From: Afifella marina DSM 2698
GTDB lineage: Bacteria; Pseudomonadota; Alphaproteobacteria; Rhizobiales; Afifellaceae
Assembly: GCF_900102695.1 (NCBI RefSeq)
Contig: NZ_FMVW01000004.1
Coordinates: 62,001-126,000, forward strand
Reading direction: 5' to 3'
Length of the DNA stretch: 64,000 nucleotides
This document shows positions 1-7,855 of the stretch, in pieces. The position numbers were made by a program, and so were the translations under genes. Under the pieces are notes generated by a model. The model had not been told where the DNA came from and did no database searches. It worked only from the letters and a program-made list of their open reading frames with translations. Positions within the stretch are counted from its first letter, which is position 1. Each line of letters starts with the position of its first letter.

Positions 1-638
1 CGCTGAGCGTCCGCCTGCCGCGTGCCCTTGTGAAGATGCAGCGTTGTGGCGGTAAAGATCGCGACGCGCTCAAGGATTTTGGCATGTTCTGCGGTAAAGC
101 GCGTTTCCCCGTCATGAGCGATCGCCCAGATTGCGCCCTCCAGCGCCTTTCGGTCATATCCGAAGGGTACGATCAGCGTTTCCCAGAAAGGCACTTTGGT
201 TGCGAGGTCCGGAAAGACCCGGTGAGGCTGGCGCAGCAGAAGAGGGTGGCGATTTTCCACGCAGCTCTTGCACGGGGAGACTGCAAGCGGCAGGTCGGGG
301 GGAGGGGCTTCGGTGAGTTTTCCAGCAAGCCCAACCCAGGAGCATGTCGGTGCTTCGTCGTCGGCTTTGCAGAGAGTGATGCCGCTGCTGCCAGCGTCGC
401 AGAGATCTCGCACCACCTCAGCACAAACTCGAAACACTTCTTCGGGAGCCGCGCCCACGATATCGGCAATCCGGCGCATCGCTGTGGTCTCATCGAGGTT
501 GCTCGCCCCGGGCTCGCTGCGCCGCCATAGTTCAGATGTGATCGTGATATCCGAAAGCGTCGGCTGCTGCGCCGATGGGCCGCCGTCTGCCCGCATCTTC
601 TGCGCCTCCCACAGGACGAAATACCTAAAGGTCACCAT
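1..638 (-). CDS. GAF-domain protein, N-terminal part only (cut by window edge)
   Basis: Reading the minus strand from an ATG at 638 gives about 212 residues without a stop, running off the left edge. An in-frame TGA lies 9 bases upstream of that ATG, so the start is bounded. After a polar N-terminal stretch the protein has a GAF-like fold pattern from about residue 55: a helix reading RRIADIVGAAPEEVFRVCAE, then SSGITLCKAD, SWVGLAGKL, a CKSC pair, and later ETLIVPFGYD, GAIWAIAHDG, FTAEHAKILERVA. GAF domains bind small ligands and usually sit N-terminal to signalling outputs such as histidine kinases. The output domain is outside the window, so the function is unknown. The other frames here are shadows. 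Confidence 0.72.
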   Translation of the reverse strand, partial: MVTFRYFVLWEAQKMRADGGPSAQQPTLSDITITSELWRRSEPGASNLDETTAMRRIADIVGAAPEEVFRVCAEVVRDLCDAGSSGITLCKADDEAPTCSWVGLAGKLTEAPPPDLPLAVSPCKSCVENRHPLLLRQPHRVFPDLATKVPFWETLIVPFGYDRKALEGAIWAIAHDGETRFTAEHAKILERVAIFTATTLHLHKGTRQADAQ

Positions 639-986
639 AAGCGGCGTTCATTCTCTGAGGTCAAGCCGCGGGCACGCACCGCGTTCGACAATTTGATAAG
701 GGAGCAAATGATGTGACGAGGGCTCATCCAAGCCGTTTCTTCCATGGGTGGAGCCCTCCATGACTGGACGGCGACAGAAAGAGGATGTTCTCGTCTGCCG
801 TAATCTTGCCTGCGACAATTTCGCCGGAAGGCTTGCCCCCACCATGTCGCCCTGACCTATACCGCTCCTGGGAGATCATCCTTTGCGAGCTCAATAGAAC
901 AACAGTCCGAGAGAAGCTGTCTGACGATTGGGGCCGCTTGGGGTGGTTGAGGAGACATCTGCAAGTCAGCGGGATAAACATACACG
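639..986. other. Divergent intergenic region, 348 bases
   Basis: This is the region between the leftward GAF gene and the rightward symporter gene. It holds one clear inverted repeat: GAGGGCTC at 718-725 and GAGCCCTC at 751-758, an 8-base perfect stem without a T-run. I checked it for a glycine riboswitch, which often precedes this symporter family, and saw no recognisable core. Weak ORFs here lack protein-like composition. Confidence 0.5.
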
Positions 987-2333
987 ATGGAAGATTTGTC
1001 GTCTTTTTTGGCGAGTGTGAGCTCTTTTGTCTGGGGCCCAGTCATGCTCGTCCTGCTTTTGGGAACGGGCCTCTACCTCACGCTTGGCCTCGGCTTTCTG
1101 CCGCAAAGAAAGCTCGGTTACGGCTTCCGGCTCGCGCTTGGCGGGCGCAAGGCTCAACATGGTGACGAAGGCGAGATCACGCCGTTTCAGGCGCTGACCA
1201 CGGCACTTTCCGCAACGATCGGTACAGGGAATATCGCAGGTGTTGCGACCGCCATCTTCCTCGGCGGCCCGGGTGCTGTCTTCTGGATGTGGCTGACGGC
1301 CCTCGTCGGCATGGCGACCAAATATGCCGAGGCGGTGCTGGCCGTCCGCTATCGCGAGAGCGACGAGAACGGCCGCTATGTCGGCGGACCGATGTACTAC
1401 ATCCGCAACGGGCTTGGTCCGCGCTTCGCCTGGCTTGGCTGGCTCTTCGCGCTTTTTGCGACCATTGCCGCCTTCGGTATCGGCAATACGGTGCAGTCGA
1501 ATTCCGTGGCGCGTGCGCTTGAGAGCACGATCGGCGTTCCCTACGTGGCGACGGGCGTCGTCCTTGCCGTTCTGACGTTCCTCGTCATCATTGGCGGCGT
1601 GAAGCGCATCGGCAGTGTGGCCGAGCATCTCGTGCCGCTGATGGCGGTCCTCTATGTCGGTGGTGCACTCGTCATTCTGGCACTCAACATCGCCGACGTG
1701 CCGGCAGCGCTTGGTACGATCTTCTCCGATGCGTTCAGCGGGACGGCCGCTGCCGGGGGCTTTGCCGGGGCAGGTGTGCTGGCCGCGATCCGCTTCGGCG
1801 TTGCGCGTGGCGTCTTCTCCAACGAGGCGGGTCTTGGTAGTGCGCCGATCGCGCACGCCGCGGCGAAGACGAGCGATCCCGTGCGTCAGGGCAGCATCGC
1901 GATGCTCGGCACATTCATCGACACGATCGTGGTTTGCACGATGACGGCCCTCGTCATCATCACCACCGGCGCTTGGACGAGCGGAGAGACGGGCGCTGAA
2001 CTTTCTGCGCTTGCGTTCGACACGGGAATGCCCGGCGGCAGCTGGATCGTCACCTTTGGGCTCGTGGTCTTCGCTTTCACGACCATTCTCGGCTGGAGCT
2101 ATTATGGCGAAAGGGCCGCAGAGTTCATCTTCGGTTCGAAGATCATCCTGCCGTTCCGCCTTCTCTGGGTGGCCGCGCTCATCGTCGGGGCTGTCGCCGA
2201 CCTCGGTCTCATCTGGACCGTGGCCGATATCATGAATGCGTTGATGGCAATCCCGAACCTCATCGCGCTGATTGCGCTCAGTGGCACGGTCTTCGCCATC
2301 AGCCGGGCCTACTTCAAGAACGGGCAAAGCTGA
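987..2333 (+). CDS. Sodium:alanine/glycine symporter family (AGCS) transporter
   Basis: The 448-residue protein is almost entirely hydrophobic with about 10-11 membrane spans. The family signature ATIGTGNIAGVA is at residues 76-87, followed by GGPGAVFWMW. Later ones include GGPMYYI and the FSNEAGLGSAPIAHAAA segment, all typical of AGCS carriers (TC 2.A.25) that import alanine or glycine with Na+ (or H+). The length is normal for the family. The start ATG at 987 is the first in frame, and the ribosome site is weak. The gene is transcribed alone and closed by the terminator at 2366-2399. Which amino acid it carries cannot be read from sequence. Confidence 0.93.
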   Translation: MEDLSSFLASVSSFVWGPVMLVLLLGTGLYLTLGLGFLPQRKLGYGFRLALGGRKAQHGDEGEITPFQALTTALSATIGTGNIAGVATAIFLGGPGAVFWMWLTALVGMATKYAEAVLAVRYRESDENGRYVGGPMYYIRNGLGPRFAWLGWLFALFATIAAFGIGNTVQSNSVARALESTIGVPYVATGVVLAVLTFLVIIGGVKRIGSVAEHLVPLMAVLYVGGALVILALNIADVPAALGTIFSDAFSGTAAAGGFAGAGVLAAIRFGVARGVFSNEAGLGSAPIAHAAAKTSDPVRQGSIAMLGTFIDTIVVCTMTALVIITTGAWTSGETGAELSALAFDTGMPGGSWIVTFGLVVFAFTTILGWSYYGERAAEFIFGSKIILPFRLLWVAALIVGAVADLGLIWTVADIMNALMAIPNLIALIALSGTVFAISRAYFKNGQS

Positions 2334-2365
2334 GCGTCAGCGACGCTCCGATACTTTCCAAGCGG

Positions 2366-2399
2366 AAGGCCGGCTGCAGGTTCTGCAGCCGGCCTTTTT
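2366..2399 (+). terminator. Rho-independent terminator after the symporter gene
   Basis: A 14-base perfect stem (AAGGCCGGCTGCAG at 2366-2379, complement at 2383-2396) with a 3-base loop is followed by a run of Ts. It lies 33 bases after the stop codon. Confidence 0.92.
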
Positions 2400-2501
2400 C
2401 GTTGGATGGTATTCGTGTCACTGCCTGTCCCTTAATGCCCCTGGCCCCCGGGCGATGACCTGTGGTTGCCATTGCCGGCGCGAGCCATATAGAATTCGCG
2501 C

Positions 2502-3062
2502 ATGCGCAAATTCCTCAAAGTCCTGCACACATTGGCCTCTTGCGGCCTGATCGGCGGGATCGCCTGTTACATGATCCTGCTCATCTTCGCGCCCCAGGAA
2601 ACGCCGGCCAATTACGCCGACATGCGTCAGGCGATTGCAGCCATCGCCGATTACGTCCTCATCCCCTCGATGGGCGTTGCCATCGTTTCCGGCCTCCTCT
2701 CAATGGCGGTCCATCGGCCTTACCAGGATAAAGGCTGGGCCTTGCTCAAGCTCGCCATGGGCATCCTCATGTTCAAAGGCGTGCTGACCGTCGTGGGGGG
2801 CAAGGCGGATTATGTGGCTGCGGTCTCGCGCCGGGTCGCAAATGGCGAACCCGCGGCCGATGTGCTGCAACAGGCGATCGGGCATGAATGGGGCGCCCTC
2901 ATCGTGGTCATGGCGCTGTCGGTCGCGAACGTCATTCTCGGTATCTGGCGCCCCAAGCATCTGCGCCCGAAATGGGCCCGGCCGGGAGAGAAGCCGCAGG
3001 TGACCAGACCTGTTGGCAAGGATCCTGTCGCGGAGAGCGAGCACAGCCTGCCGGCGGCATAG
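2502..3062 (+). CDS. Small integral membrane protein, DUF2269-like
   Basis: The 186-residue protein has four hydrophobic segments: about residues 8-30, 45-68, 80-100 and 128-147. It opens with the KVLHTLASCGLIGGIACYM pattern and has a basic, proline-rich C-terminal tail. The arrangement resembles DUF2269 membrane proteins, whose function is not known. It stands alone between a terminator and the left end of the restriction island, so the neighbours do not help assign a role. The family assignment is from general pattern and is moderate. Confidence 0.75.
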   Translation: MRKFLKVLHTLASCGLIGGIACYMILLIFAPQETPANYADMRQAIAAIADYVLIPSMGVAIVSGLLSMAVHRPYQDKGWALLKLAMGILMFKGVLTVVGGKADYVAAVSRRVANGEPAADVLQQAIGHEWGALIVVMALSVANVILGIWRPKHLRPKWARPGEKPQVTRPVGKDPVAESEHSLPAA

Positions 3063-3159
3063 ATCTGCTGAGGACAGCCTGCGGTCGGGGCGAAGCCCGG
3101 TGCGAAACGAACGCCAGCCGCGAAGGGAGCGGCCGCACGGCTTGTTGCCAGATATTCTT

Positions 3160-3183
3160 GAGTTGATGGCGGATGGGGTGGGA
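3160..3183 (+). repeat. Candidate attachment-site copy of the tRNA-Ser 3' end (left end of island)
   Basis: Bases 3167-3183 (TGGCGGATGGGGTGGGA) are identical, in the same orientation, to 12266-12282 inside tRNA-Ser(TGA). The preceding GAGTT (3160-3164) also matches 12259-12263, giving 22 identical of 24. Read on the minus strand, the copy spans the last T-loop base, the T-stem 3' half, the acceptor 3' half, the discriminator and CCA. This is the part of a tRNA normally duplicated by tyrosine-recombinase integration. Confidence 0.8.
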
Positions 3184-3234
3184 GGATCTGGTCGACCTCA
3201 TACTTCATTGCCAATAAACAATAAATCATCCTGC

Positions 3235-3264
3235 TACAATGATTGTAAGCCTCAACTTTGTAGC
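3235..3264 (+). promoter_or_regulatory. Operator-like palindrome and overlapping inverted repeat upstream of the Mrr-like gene
   Basis: TACAAT (3235-3240), one base, then ATTGTA (3242-3247) form a 13-base palindrome whose left arm also resembles a -10 box. A second inverted repeat, GCTACAA at 3233-3239 with TTGTAGC at 3258-3264, shares the same left arm. It lies in the A/T-rich stretch about 160-190 bases before the Mrr-like start. This fits a promoter/operator for the island but nothing here proves it. Confidence 0.35.
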
Positions 3265-3420
3265 AACATCGTGAAGCTCTTCAGGTCGCGCGCAATCACC
3301 CTCGGAATACCTGTGGGAGCGGAGCCGACGCTGTCGTCCTGGTCATGCAGAGGCGGAGAATGGGTCGCGCTGGACAAGTCTTCGTCGGGATTGCACCTTC
3401 CGCTCGTTAAGGGGGACGAG

Positions 3421-4440
3421 ATGAAGCGGATGTGGATGGTGCGGGCCGAGACGGGCCGCCGGCTCTATGACGACTTCAAGGAAAAATCGGCGGTGGCGGT
3501 CGGCTGGGGCGAGATCGGCCCGCTCGACGAGCTGACCTCGCGCGAGGCAATCATAGAGCTCGTTGCGCAGGAATGGCCGGACCAGCCGCTTCAGGCGCAC
3601 CGCATGGCAGCGAGCCAGCTGCACCGTTTCCGCAGCGAGATCGCTGACGGCGACCGCATCGTCACCTACAATCCGAGCCGGCGTGTCTATCTGGTCGGGA
3701 CGGCGAGTGGGCCTTATCGCTTTGATCCGCTCATCGACAAAGAGGATCCCAATCTCAGACCTGTGACCTGGGACGGCGAGGTGAGCCGCGATCTCCTGAC
3801 CATCGCGAGCAAGAACAGCCTCGGTGCGATCTCGACGCTTTTTCTCATTCCCGACCACGCTGCCAAGGACCTGGAACGGGCGCTCGCGACACAGAGGCCC
3901 GCTGTCGAGGAGGCATCCGCCTCCGGTGCGGTTTCAACCGCCTCGGACGAAAGCGAAGTCGAAGTGTCCGCTCTCATCGAAGATGTGCAGGCCCGAGCGA
4001 CGGAGTTCATCAAGGACAAGATCAGTGCGCTCGATTGGCGCGGCATGCAGCAGCTCGCTGCCGGCCTGCTGCGCGCGATGGGATACAAGACGCGCATCTC
4101 CCCAGATGGTCCGGACCGCGGCAAGGACATCGTCGCCTCGCCCGACGGCTTCGGCTTCGAGGCGCCGCGCATCGTTGTGGAGGTGAAGCACCGCACCGCG
4201 GCCATGGGCTCGCAGGAAATCCGCTCCTTCCTCGGAGGTCGGCATCCCGGCGACAAGGGGCTCTATGTCAGCACCGGCGGCTTTACCAAGGACGCCCGCT
4301 ATGAGGCCGACCGTGCCAATATCCCGATCCATCTGATGGGCATCGACGACCTCGTGGAGGCGGTGATCGAGAATTACGACGCGCTCGACAGCGAGACGCG
4401 CCAGCTCCTGCCGTTGAAGCGGATCTACTGGCCGATGTGA
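3421..4440 (+). CDS. Mrr-like restriction endonuclease with an N-terminal recognition-type domain
   Basis: The 339-residue protein starts at an ATG preceded by the purine-rich GGGGGACGAG. The C-terminal part (about 200-310) is a PD-(D/E)xK nuclease of the Mrr/restriction_endonuclease type: LLRAMGYKTR, then D236 in DRGKDI, then E254-V-K256 in IVVEVKHR, and a downstream Q-E-IRSF. The N-terminal 150 residues begin MKRMWMVRAETGRRLYDDF and include VGWGEIG, a module often fused to Mrr nucleases. Such enzymes cut DNA, frequently modified DNA. The specificity is unknown. The frame stays open upstream, but the upstream part lacks coding character. Confidence 0.83.
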   Translation: MKRMWMVRAETGRRLYDDFKEKSAVAVGWGEIGPLDELTSREAIIELVAQEWPDQPLQAHRMAASQLHRFRSEIADGDRIVTYNPSRRVYLVGTASGPYRFDPLIDKEDPNLRPVTWDGEVSRDLLTIASKNSLGAISTLFLIPDHAAKDLERALATQRPAVEEASASGAVSTASDESEVEVSALIEDVQARATEFIKDKISALDWRGMQQLAAGLLRAMGYKTRISPDGPDRGKDIVASPDGFGFEAPRIVVEVKHRTAAMGSQEIRSFLGGRHPGDKGLYVSTGGFTKDARYEADRANIPIHLMGIDDLVEAVIENYDALDSETRQLLPLKRIYWPM

Positions 4441-4446
4441 ACCGCG

Positions 4447-5055
4447 ATGAAGTTTCGAAGGCCGCTGACCATTACCAGCCGCACCTCCACGGTCACAAAC
4501 AGCTTCGTCCAGGCGGTGATTCCAAGCGTCGTGCCGACGCCGGAGGAGATGGACGAAGCACTCGCCGTTCTCGGGATCAATGGCGACGATATCCGCTGCG
4601 CGTATTGCGGAGACCCGGCTACCGACTGGGATCATCTGAGGCCGCTCGTATGCGGCAAGAAGCCCTCCGGCTACATCACGGAGATCCGAAATCTCGTTCC
4701 CGCCTGCGGTCCCTGCAACCAGTCGAAAAGCGGCCAGGAATGGCGCGCCTGGATCGAAAGCGGAGCGAAGAATTCGCCGAAGACCAGAGGGGTGCCGGGC
4801 CTTGAAGAGCGCATCCGCCGTCTCGCCCGGTTCGAAGAATGGGGCGATGTCCGCCCTCTCGATTTGCGGGCGCTCGCCGGCGAAGACGAGTGGGATGCCT
4901 ATTGGGGCAATCGCGAAGTGATCGTCGCGAGCATGCAGGAGGCGCAGCGTCATGCCGAGCGGATCAAAGCCGGCATTCGTGCTTCGTTCGATCCGTCGGT
5001 CGCTGAACGTATGCGCTTTGCCGTCCCGGAGCCGGGAGCGGATGATGCCGGCTGA
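4447..5055 (+). CDS. HNH endonuclease
   Basis: The 202-residue protein carries a compact HNH/zinc core: C51-x2-C54, D62-H63, then N82, C87-x2-C90 and N91 (text CAYCGDPATDWDHL and RNLVPACGPCNQSKSG). The four cysteines would bind structural zinc and the D-H pair supplies the catalytic histidine. The rest is charged and helical with no other recognisable domain. It begins 6 bases after the Mrr-like stop, so the two are probably co-transcribed. It may be a second restriction nuclease or a partner of the Mrr-like protein. No cognate methylase lies between them. Confidence 0.82.
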   Translation: MKFRRPLTITSRTSTVTNSFVQAVIPSVVPTPEEMDEALAVLGINGDDIRCAYCGDPATDWDHLRPLVCGKKPSGYITEIRNLVPACGPCNQSKSGQEWRAWIESGAKNSPKTRGVPGLEERIRRLARFEEWGDVRPLDLRALAGEDEWDAYWGNREVIVASMQEAQRHAERIKAGIRASFDPSVAERMRFAVPEPGADDAG

Positions 5056-5138
5056 CGCACTTTCGATTGCCGCTTGCGGCGCCTCCCGTCCGAGTGCCAC
5101 TCCATCCCAAAGATGATTCAAAACGCCAAGGACGAGCC

Positions 5139-6668
5139 GTGGTTACCGGTGAACTGAAGAACAAGATCGATCGCATCTGGGACAGCTTCTGGTCGGGCGG
5201 CATCTCCAACCCGCTCGAGGTGATCGAGCAGATCACCTATCTCCTCTTCATGCGCGGTCTCGACGAGGCGCAGCTGCTTTCGGAGCGCCGCGCCTTGCGG
5301 ACCGGAAAGCCGCCGGAGCGCGTCATCTTCCCGGAGGGCGGGGACGAGCGCGGGCTCGCCTATGAGGAGATGCGCTGGTCGCGCCTCAAGAACCGGGATC
5401 CGGCGACGATGTTCAAGATCGTCTCCGAGCACGTCTTCCCCTTCATCCGCGAGATGGGCAACGGGGAGGGCGCCCACGCCGAACACATGAAGGGCGCGCG
5501 CTTCACCATCCCGACGCCGGCGCTCCTGCACCGCGTCGTCGATATGGTCGACACATTGCCTCTGGAGGATCGCGACACCAAGGGCGACCTCTACGAATAC
5601 ATGCTGTCGAAGATCGCGACGGCCGGCCAGAACGGCCAGTTCCGCACGCCGCGCCACATCATCGCGCTGATGGTGGAGATGGTGGCGCCGACGCCGAAGG
5701 ACATCATCTGCGATCCGGCGGCCGGCACCTGCGGCTATCTCGTCGCGGCCGGCGAATATCTGCGCGACAACCACGGCGAGCTCTTTCACGACGACAAGCT
5801 TCGCCGGCATTTCCACGAGACGATGTTCCACGGCTTCGATTTCGACGGCACGATGCTCCGGATCGGCTCCATGAACATGATCCTGCACGGCGTCGAGGAT
5901 CCCGACATCCGCTACCGGGACTCGCTCGCCGAGGAGCATGGCAGCGACGCGGAAGGCTATACGCTGGTTCTCGCCAATCCGCCCTTCGCCGGTTCGCTCG
6001 ACTATGAATCGACCGCCAAGGACCTGCAGCGCATCGTCAAGACGAAGAAGACGGAGCTTCTGTTCCTGGCGCTCTTCCTGCGCCTCCTGAAGCCCGGCGG
6101 GCGCGCCGCCGTCATCGTGCCGGACGGCGTCCTCTTCGGCTCCTCCAAGGCGCACAAGGCGATCCGAAAGATGCTGGTGGAGGATCACCGGCTCGACGGC
6201 ATCGTCAAGCTGCCCTCGGGCGTCTTCCGCCCCTATGCCGGCGTTTCGACCGCGGTTCTCTTCTTCACCAAGACGAATTCCGGCGACACCGAAGACGTCT
6301 GGTTCTACGATTGCCGTCAGGACGGGCTGTCGCTCGACGACAAGCGCAACCCGCTTCTGCCGGAAGACCAGCTCGGCCACGACGCGCATCTGAGCGAAGA
6401 CGAGCACGAGAAGAACAACCTGCCGGATATCGCCGCACGCTGGTGTGAGCGCGCCGGAGCAGAGCGCGAACGCGCGCGCACCGAGCAGAGTTTTTGCGTG
6501 CCCAAGGACGAGATTGCGGCGGCCGATTACGACCTTTCCATCAACCGCTACAAGGAGGTTGTGCACGAGGAGGCAGAACACCGGCCGCCGAAGGAGATCA
6601 TCGCGGAGTTGAAGGCGCTGGAGAAGGAGATTGCTGAGGGGCTCGATGAGCTGGAGGCGATGCTTTGA
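5139..6668 (+). CDS. hsdM: Type I restriction-modification system, DNA adenine methyltransferase subunit HsdM
   Basis: HsdM methylates adenine-N6 in the site chosen by HsdS. From the GTG at 5139 (AAGGA six bases before it) the protein has 509 residues and opens VVTGELKNKIDRIWDSFW, the usual beginning of this subgroup. The HsdM N-terminal helical domain (to about 150) precedes the SAM-binding motif DPAAGTCGYL at residue 192 and the catalytic NPPF at 280. An in-frame ATG at 5067 would add 24 residues of poor quality. Translation is coupled to hsdS by a TTGA overlap. The length and motifs are complete, so it should be active. Confidence 0.95.
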   Translation: MVTGELKNKIDRIWDSFWSGGISNPLEVIEQITYLLFMRGLDEAQLLSERRALRTGKPPERVIFPEGGDERGLAYEEMRWSRLKNRDPATMFKIVSEHVFPFIREMGNGEGAHAEHMKGARFTIPTPALLHRVVDMVDTLPLEDRDTKGDLYEYMLSKIATAGQNGQFRTPRHIIALMVEMVAPTPKDIICDPAAGTCGYLVAAGEYLRDNHGELFHDDKLRRHFHETMFHGFDFDGTMLRIGSMNMILHGVEDPDIRYRDSLAEEHGSDAEGYTLVLANPPFAGSLDYESTAKDLQRIVKTKKTELLFLALFLRLLKPGGRAAVIVPDGVLFGSSKAHKAIRKMLVEDHRLDGIVKLPSGVFRPYAGVSTAVLFFTKTNSGDTEDVWFYDCRQDGLSLDDKRNPLLPEDQLGHDAHLSEDEHEKNNLPDIAARWCERAGAERERARTEQSFCVPKDEIAAADYDLSINRYKEVVHEEAEHRPPKEIIAELKALEKEIAEGLDELEAML

Positions 6669-7855
6669 ATGCGCGATTCGTCGACGAGGTGCCTATCGGT
6701 GAAGTTGTTGAGCTAGTTCGAAAGTGGAACCCCTCGCGCGTTCCGGACGACAGATTTGCCTACATCGATCTGTCGTCGGTGGACCAGGAAGCGAAGGAGA
6801 TCACTGGAGCGGTCAATCACCTTGGAGCGTCTGCCCCGAGCCGAGCTCGTCAGTTGATCGCGGCCGGTGACATCTTGGTTTCGACCGTTCGGCCCAACCT
6901 CAACGCAGTCGCTTTGGTTCCGGACAAGCATGATGGATCGACGGCATCCACGGGTTTCTGCGTCTTGCGGCCCGCGCGGACGAAGATTGACGCGAACTAT
7001 CTATTTCATTGGGTTCGCTCACCCCGTTTCGTCGACTGTATGGTGCGACAGGCGACTGGCGCGAGCTATCCCGCGGTCACCGATCGCATAGTCAAGGCTT
7101 CGGAAATCCCCCTCCCGCCGCTCGATGAGCAGCGGCGGATCGCGGCGATCCTGGACAAGGCGGACGCGCTGCGCCGCAAGCGCCGCCAAGCGCTCGAACT
7201 GCTCGACGGGCTGACGCAGTCGATTTTTCTGGAGATGTTCGGAGAACGGTTGGCAGGCAGCCAGGTGGCGCTTGGCGAAGTAATCGAAAGGATTGACAGT
7301 GGTTGGAGCCCGAAATGCTTGGGTCGGCCAGCGCGGGCTCCCGAAGCCGGCATTCTAAAGTTGAGCTCAGTGACATCCGGGAGTTTCCGCCCAGAGGAAA
7401 ACAAGGCGCTTCCCGGTGATCTATCTGCAAGGCCGCAGGATCAAGTTGGCCGCGAGGAGGTGCTGCTCTGCCGGAAGAATACGAAGGAGCTCGTCGGGGC
7501 AAGTGCCTTTGTGTGGGAGAAACCTCAGGGTCTCTATATTTCTGATCTGATTTTTCGACTCGTCCCAAAGGAAGATGTTGTGAATGCCGTCTACCTTCAG
7601 TCTGCTTTGAGCATTCCTTCCGTGCGGGCTGAAATGTCCGCCTTGGCAGGCGGTGCGGCTGGCTCAATGCCCAACATCTCAAAAAGAAAACTACGCGAAA
7701 TTTCAGTGCCCTTGCCTCCAGTTGACTTGCAGAAGCAGTTTGCCGCCCTTGCTGCAAAGGTTCACGCGCATCGATCCTCCGCGGCGTCGTCGGAGCGATC
7801 TCTCGCTGCTTTGTTCCGCTCTCTTCAAGCGCGCGCGTTCTCTGGAGCCCTCTGA
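6665..7855 (+). CDS. hsdS: Type I restriction-modification system, specificity subunit HsdS
   Basis: HsdS reads the bipartite target and positions HsdM and HsdR. The gene starts with TTG overlapping the hsdM stop (TTGA). The 396-residue protein has two target-recognition domains, about 1-140 and 195-350. Each is followed by the conserved helical spacer, e.g. PLPPLDEQRRIAAILDKADALRRKRR after the first (quoted in part: PLPPLDEQRRIAAIL) and PLPPVDLQKQFAALAAK after the second. The recognition domains are visibly richer in A/T than hsdM and hsdR, consistent with domain exchange. It is complete, so a bipartite recognition site is expected but cannot be predicted here. Confidence 0.93.
   Translation: MNARFVDEVPIGEVVELVRKWNPSRVPDDRFAYIDLSSVDQEAKEITGAVNHLGASAPSRARQLIAAGDILVSTVRPNLNAVALVPDKHDGSTASTGFCVLRPARTKIDANYLFHWVRSPRFVDCMVRQATGASYPAVTDRIVKASEIPLPPLDEQRRIAAILDKADALRRKRRQALELLDGLTQSIFLEMFGERLAGSQVALGEVIERIDSGWSPKCLGRPARAPEAGILKLSSVTSGSFRPEENKALPGDLSARPQDQVGREEVLLCRKNTKELVGASAFVWEKPQGLYISDLIFRLVPKEDVVNAVYLQSALSIPSVRAEMSALAGGAAGSMPNISKRKLREISVPLPPVDLQKQFAALAAKVHAHRSSAASSERSLAALFRSLQARAFSGAL

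Larger units (their letters stand above)
3063..3420. other. Intergenic region holding the left edge of the restriction island, 358 bases
   Basis: The region contains a partial copy of the tRNA-Ser 3' end (3167-3183). An A/T-rich stretch (about 3205-3270) follows, with a palindrome and a -10-like TACAAT. No coding sequence is evident. A long reading frame runs through it into the Mrr-like gene, but that N-terminal extension has no protein-like features. Confidence 0.6.

Noticed and set aside
639-986. Glycine riboswitch upstream of the amino-acid symporter
   Set aside because: I looked for the conserved glycine aptamer core in the upstream region and found no convincing match.
966-2327. 453-residue open frame antisense to the symporter gene
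   Set aside because: Its composition is rich in D, E, R and H repeats typical of the complement of a GC-rich membrane protein gene. No domain or ribosome site; the sense frame matches a known family.
3013-3420. N-terminal extension of the Mrr-like gene (136 extra residues)
   Set aside because: The extension lacks domain character and covers the island border, the palindrome and A/T-rich promoter-like DNA. The start at 3421 has a ribosome site and the family N-terminus.
5118-6581. 487-residue antisense frame over hsdM
   Set aside because: Low-complexity charged composition and no motif; the sense strand is a clear methyltransferase.
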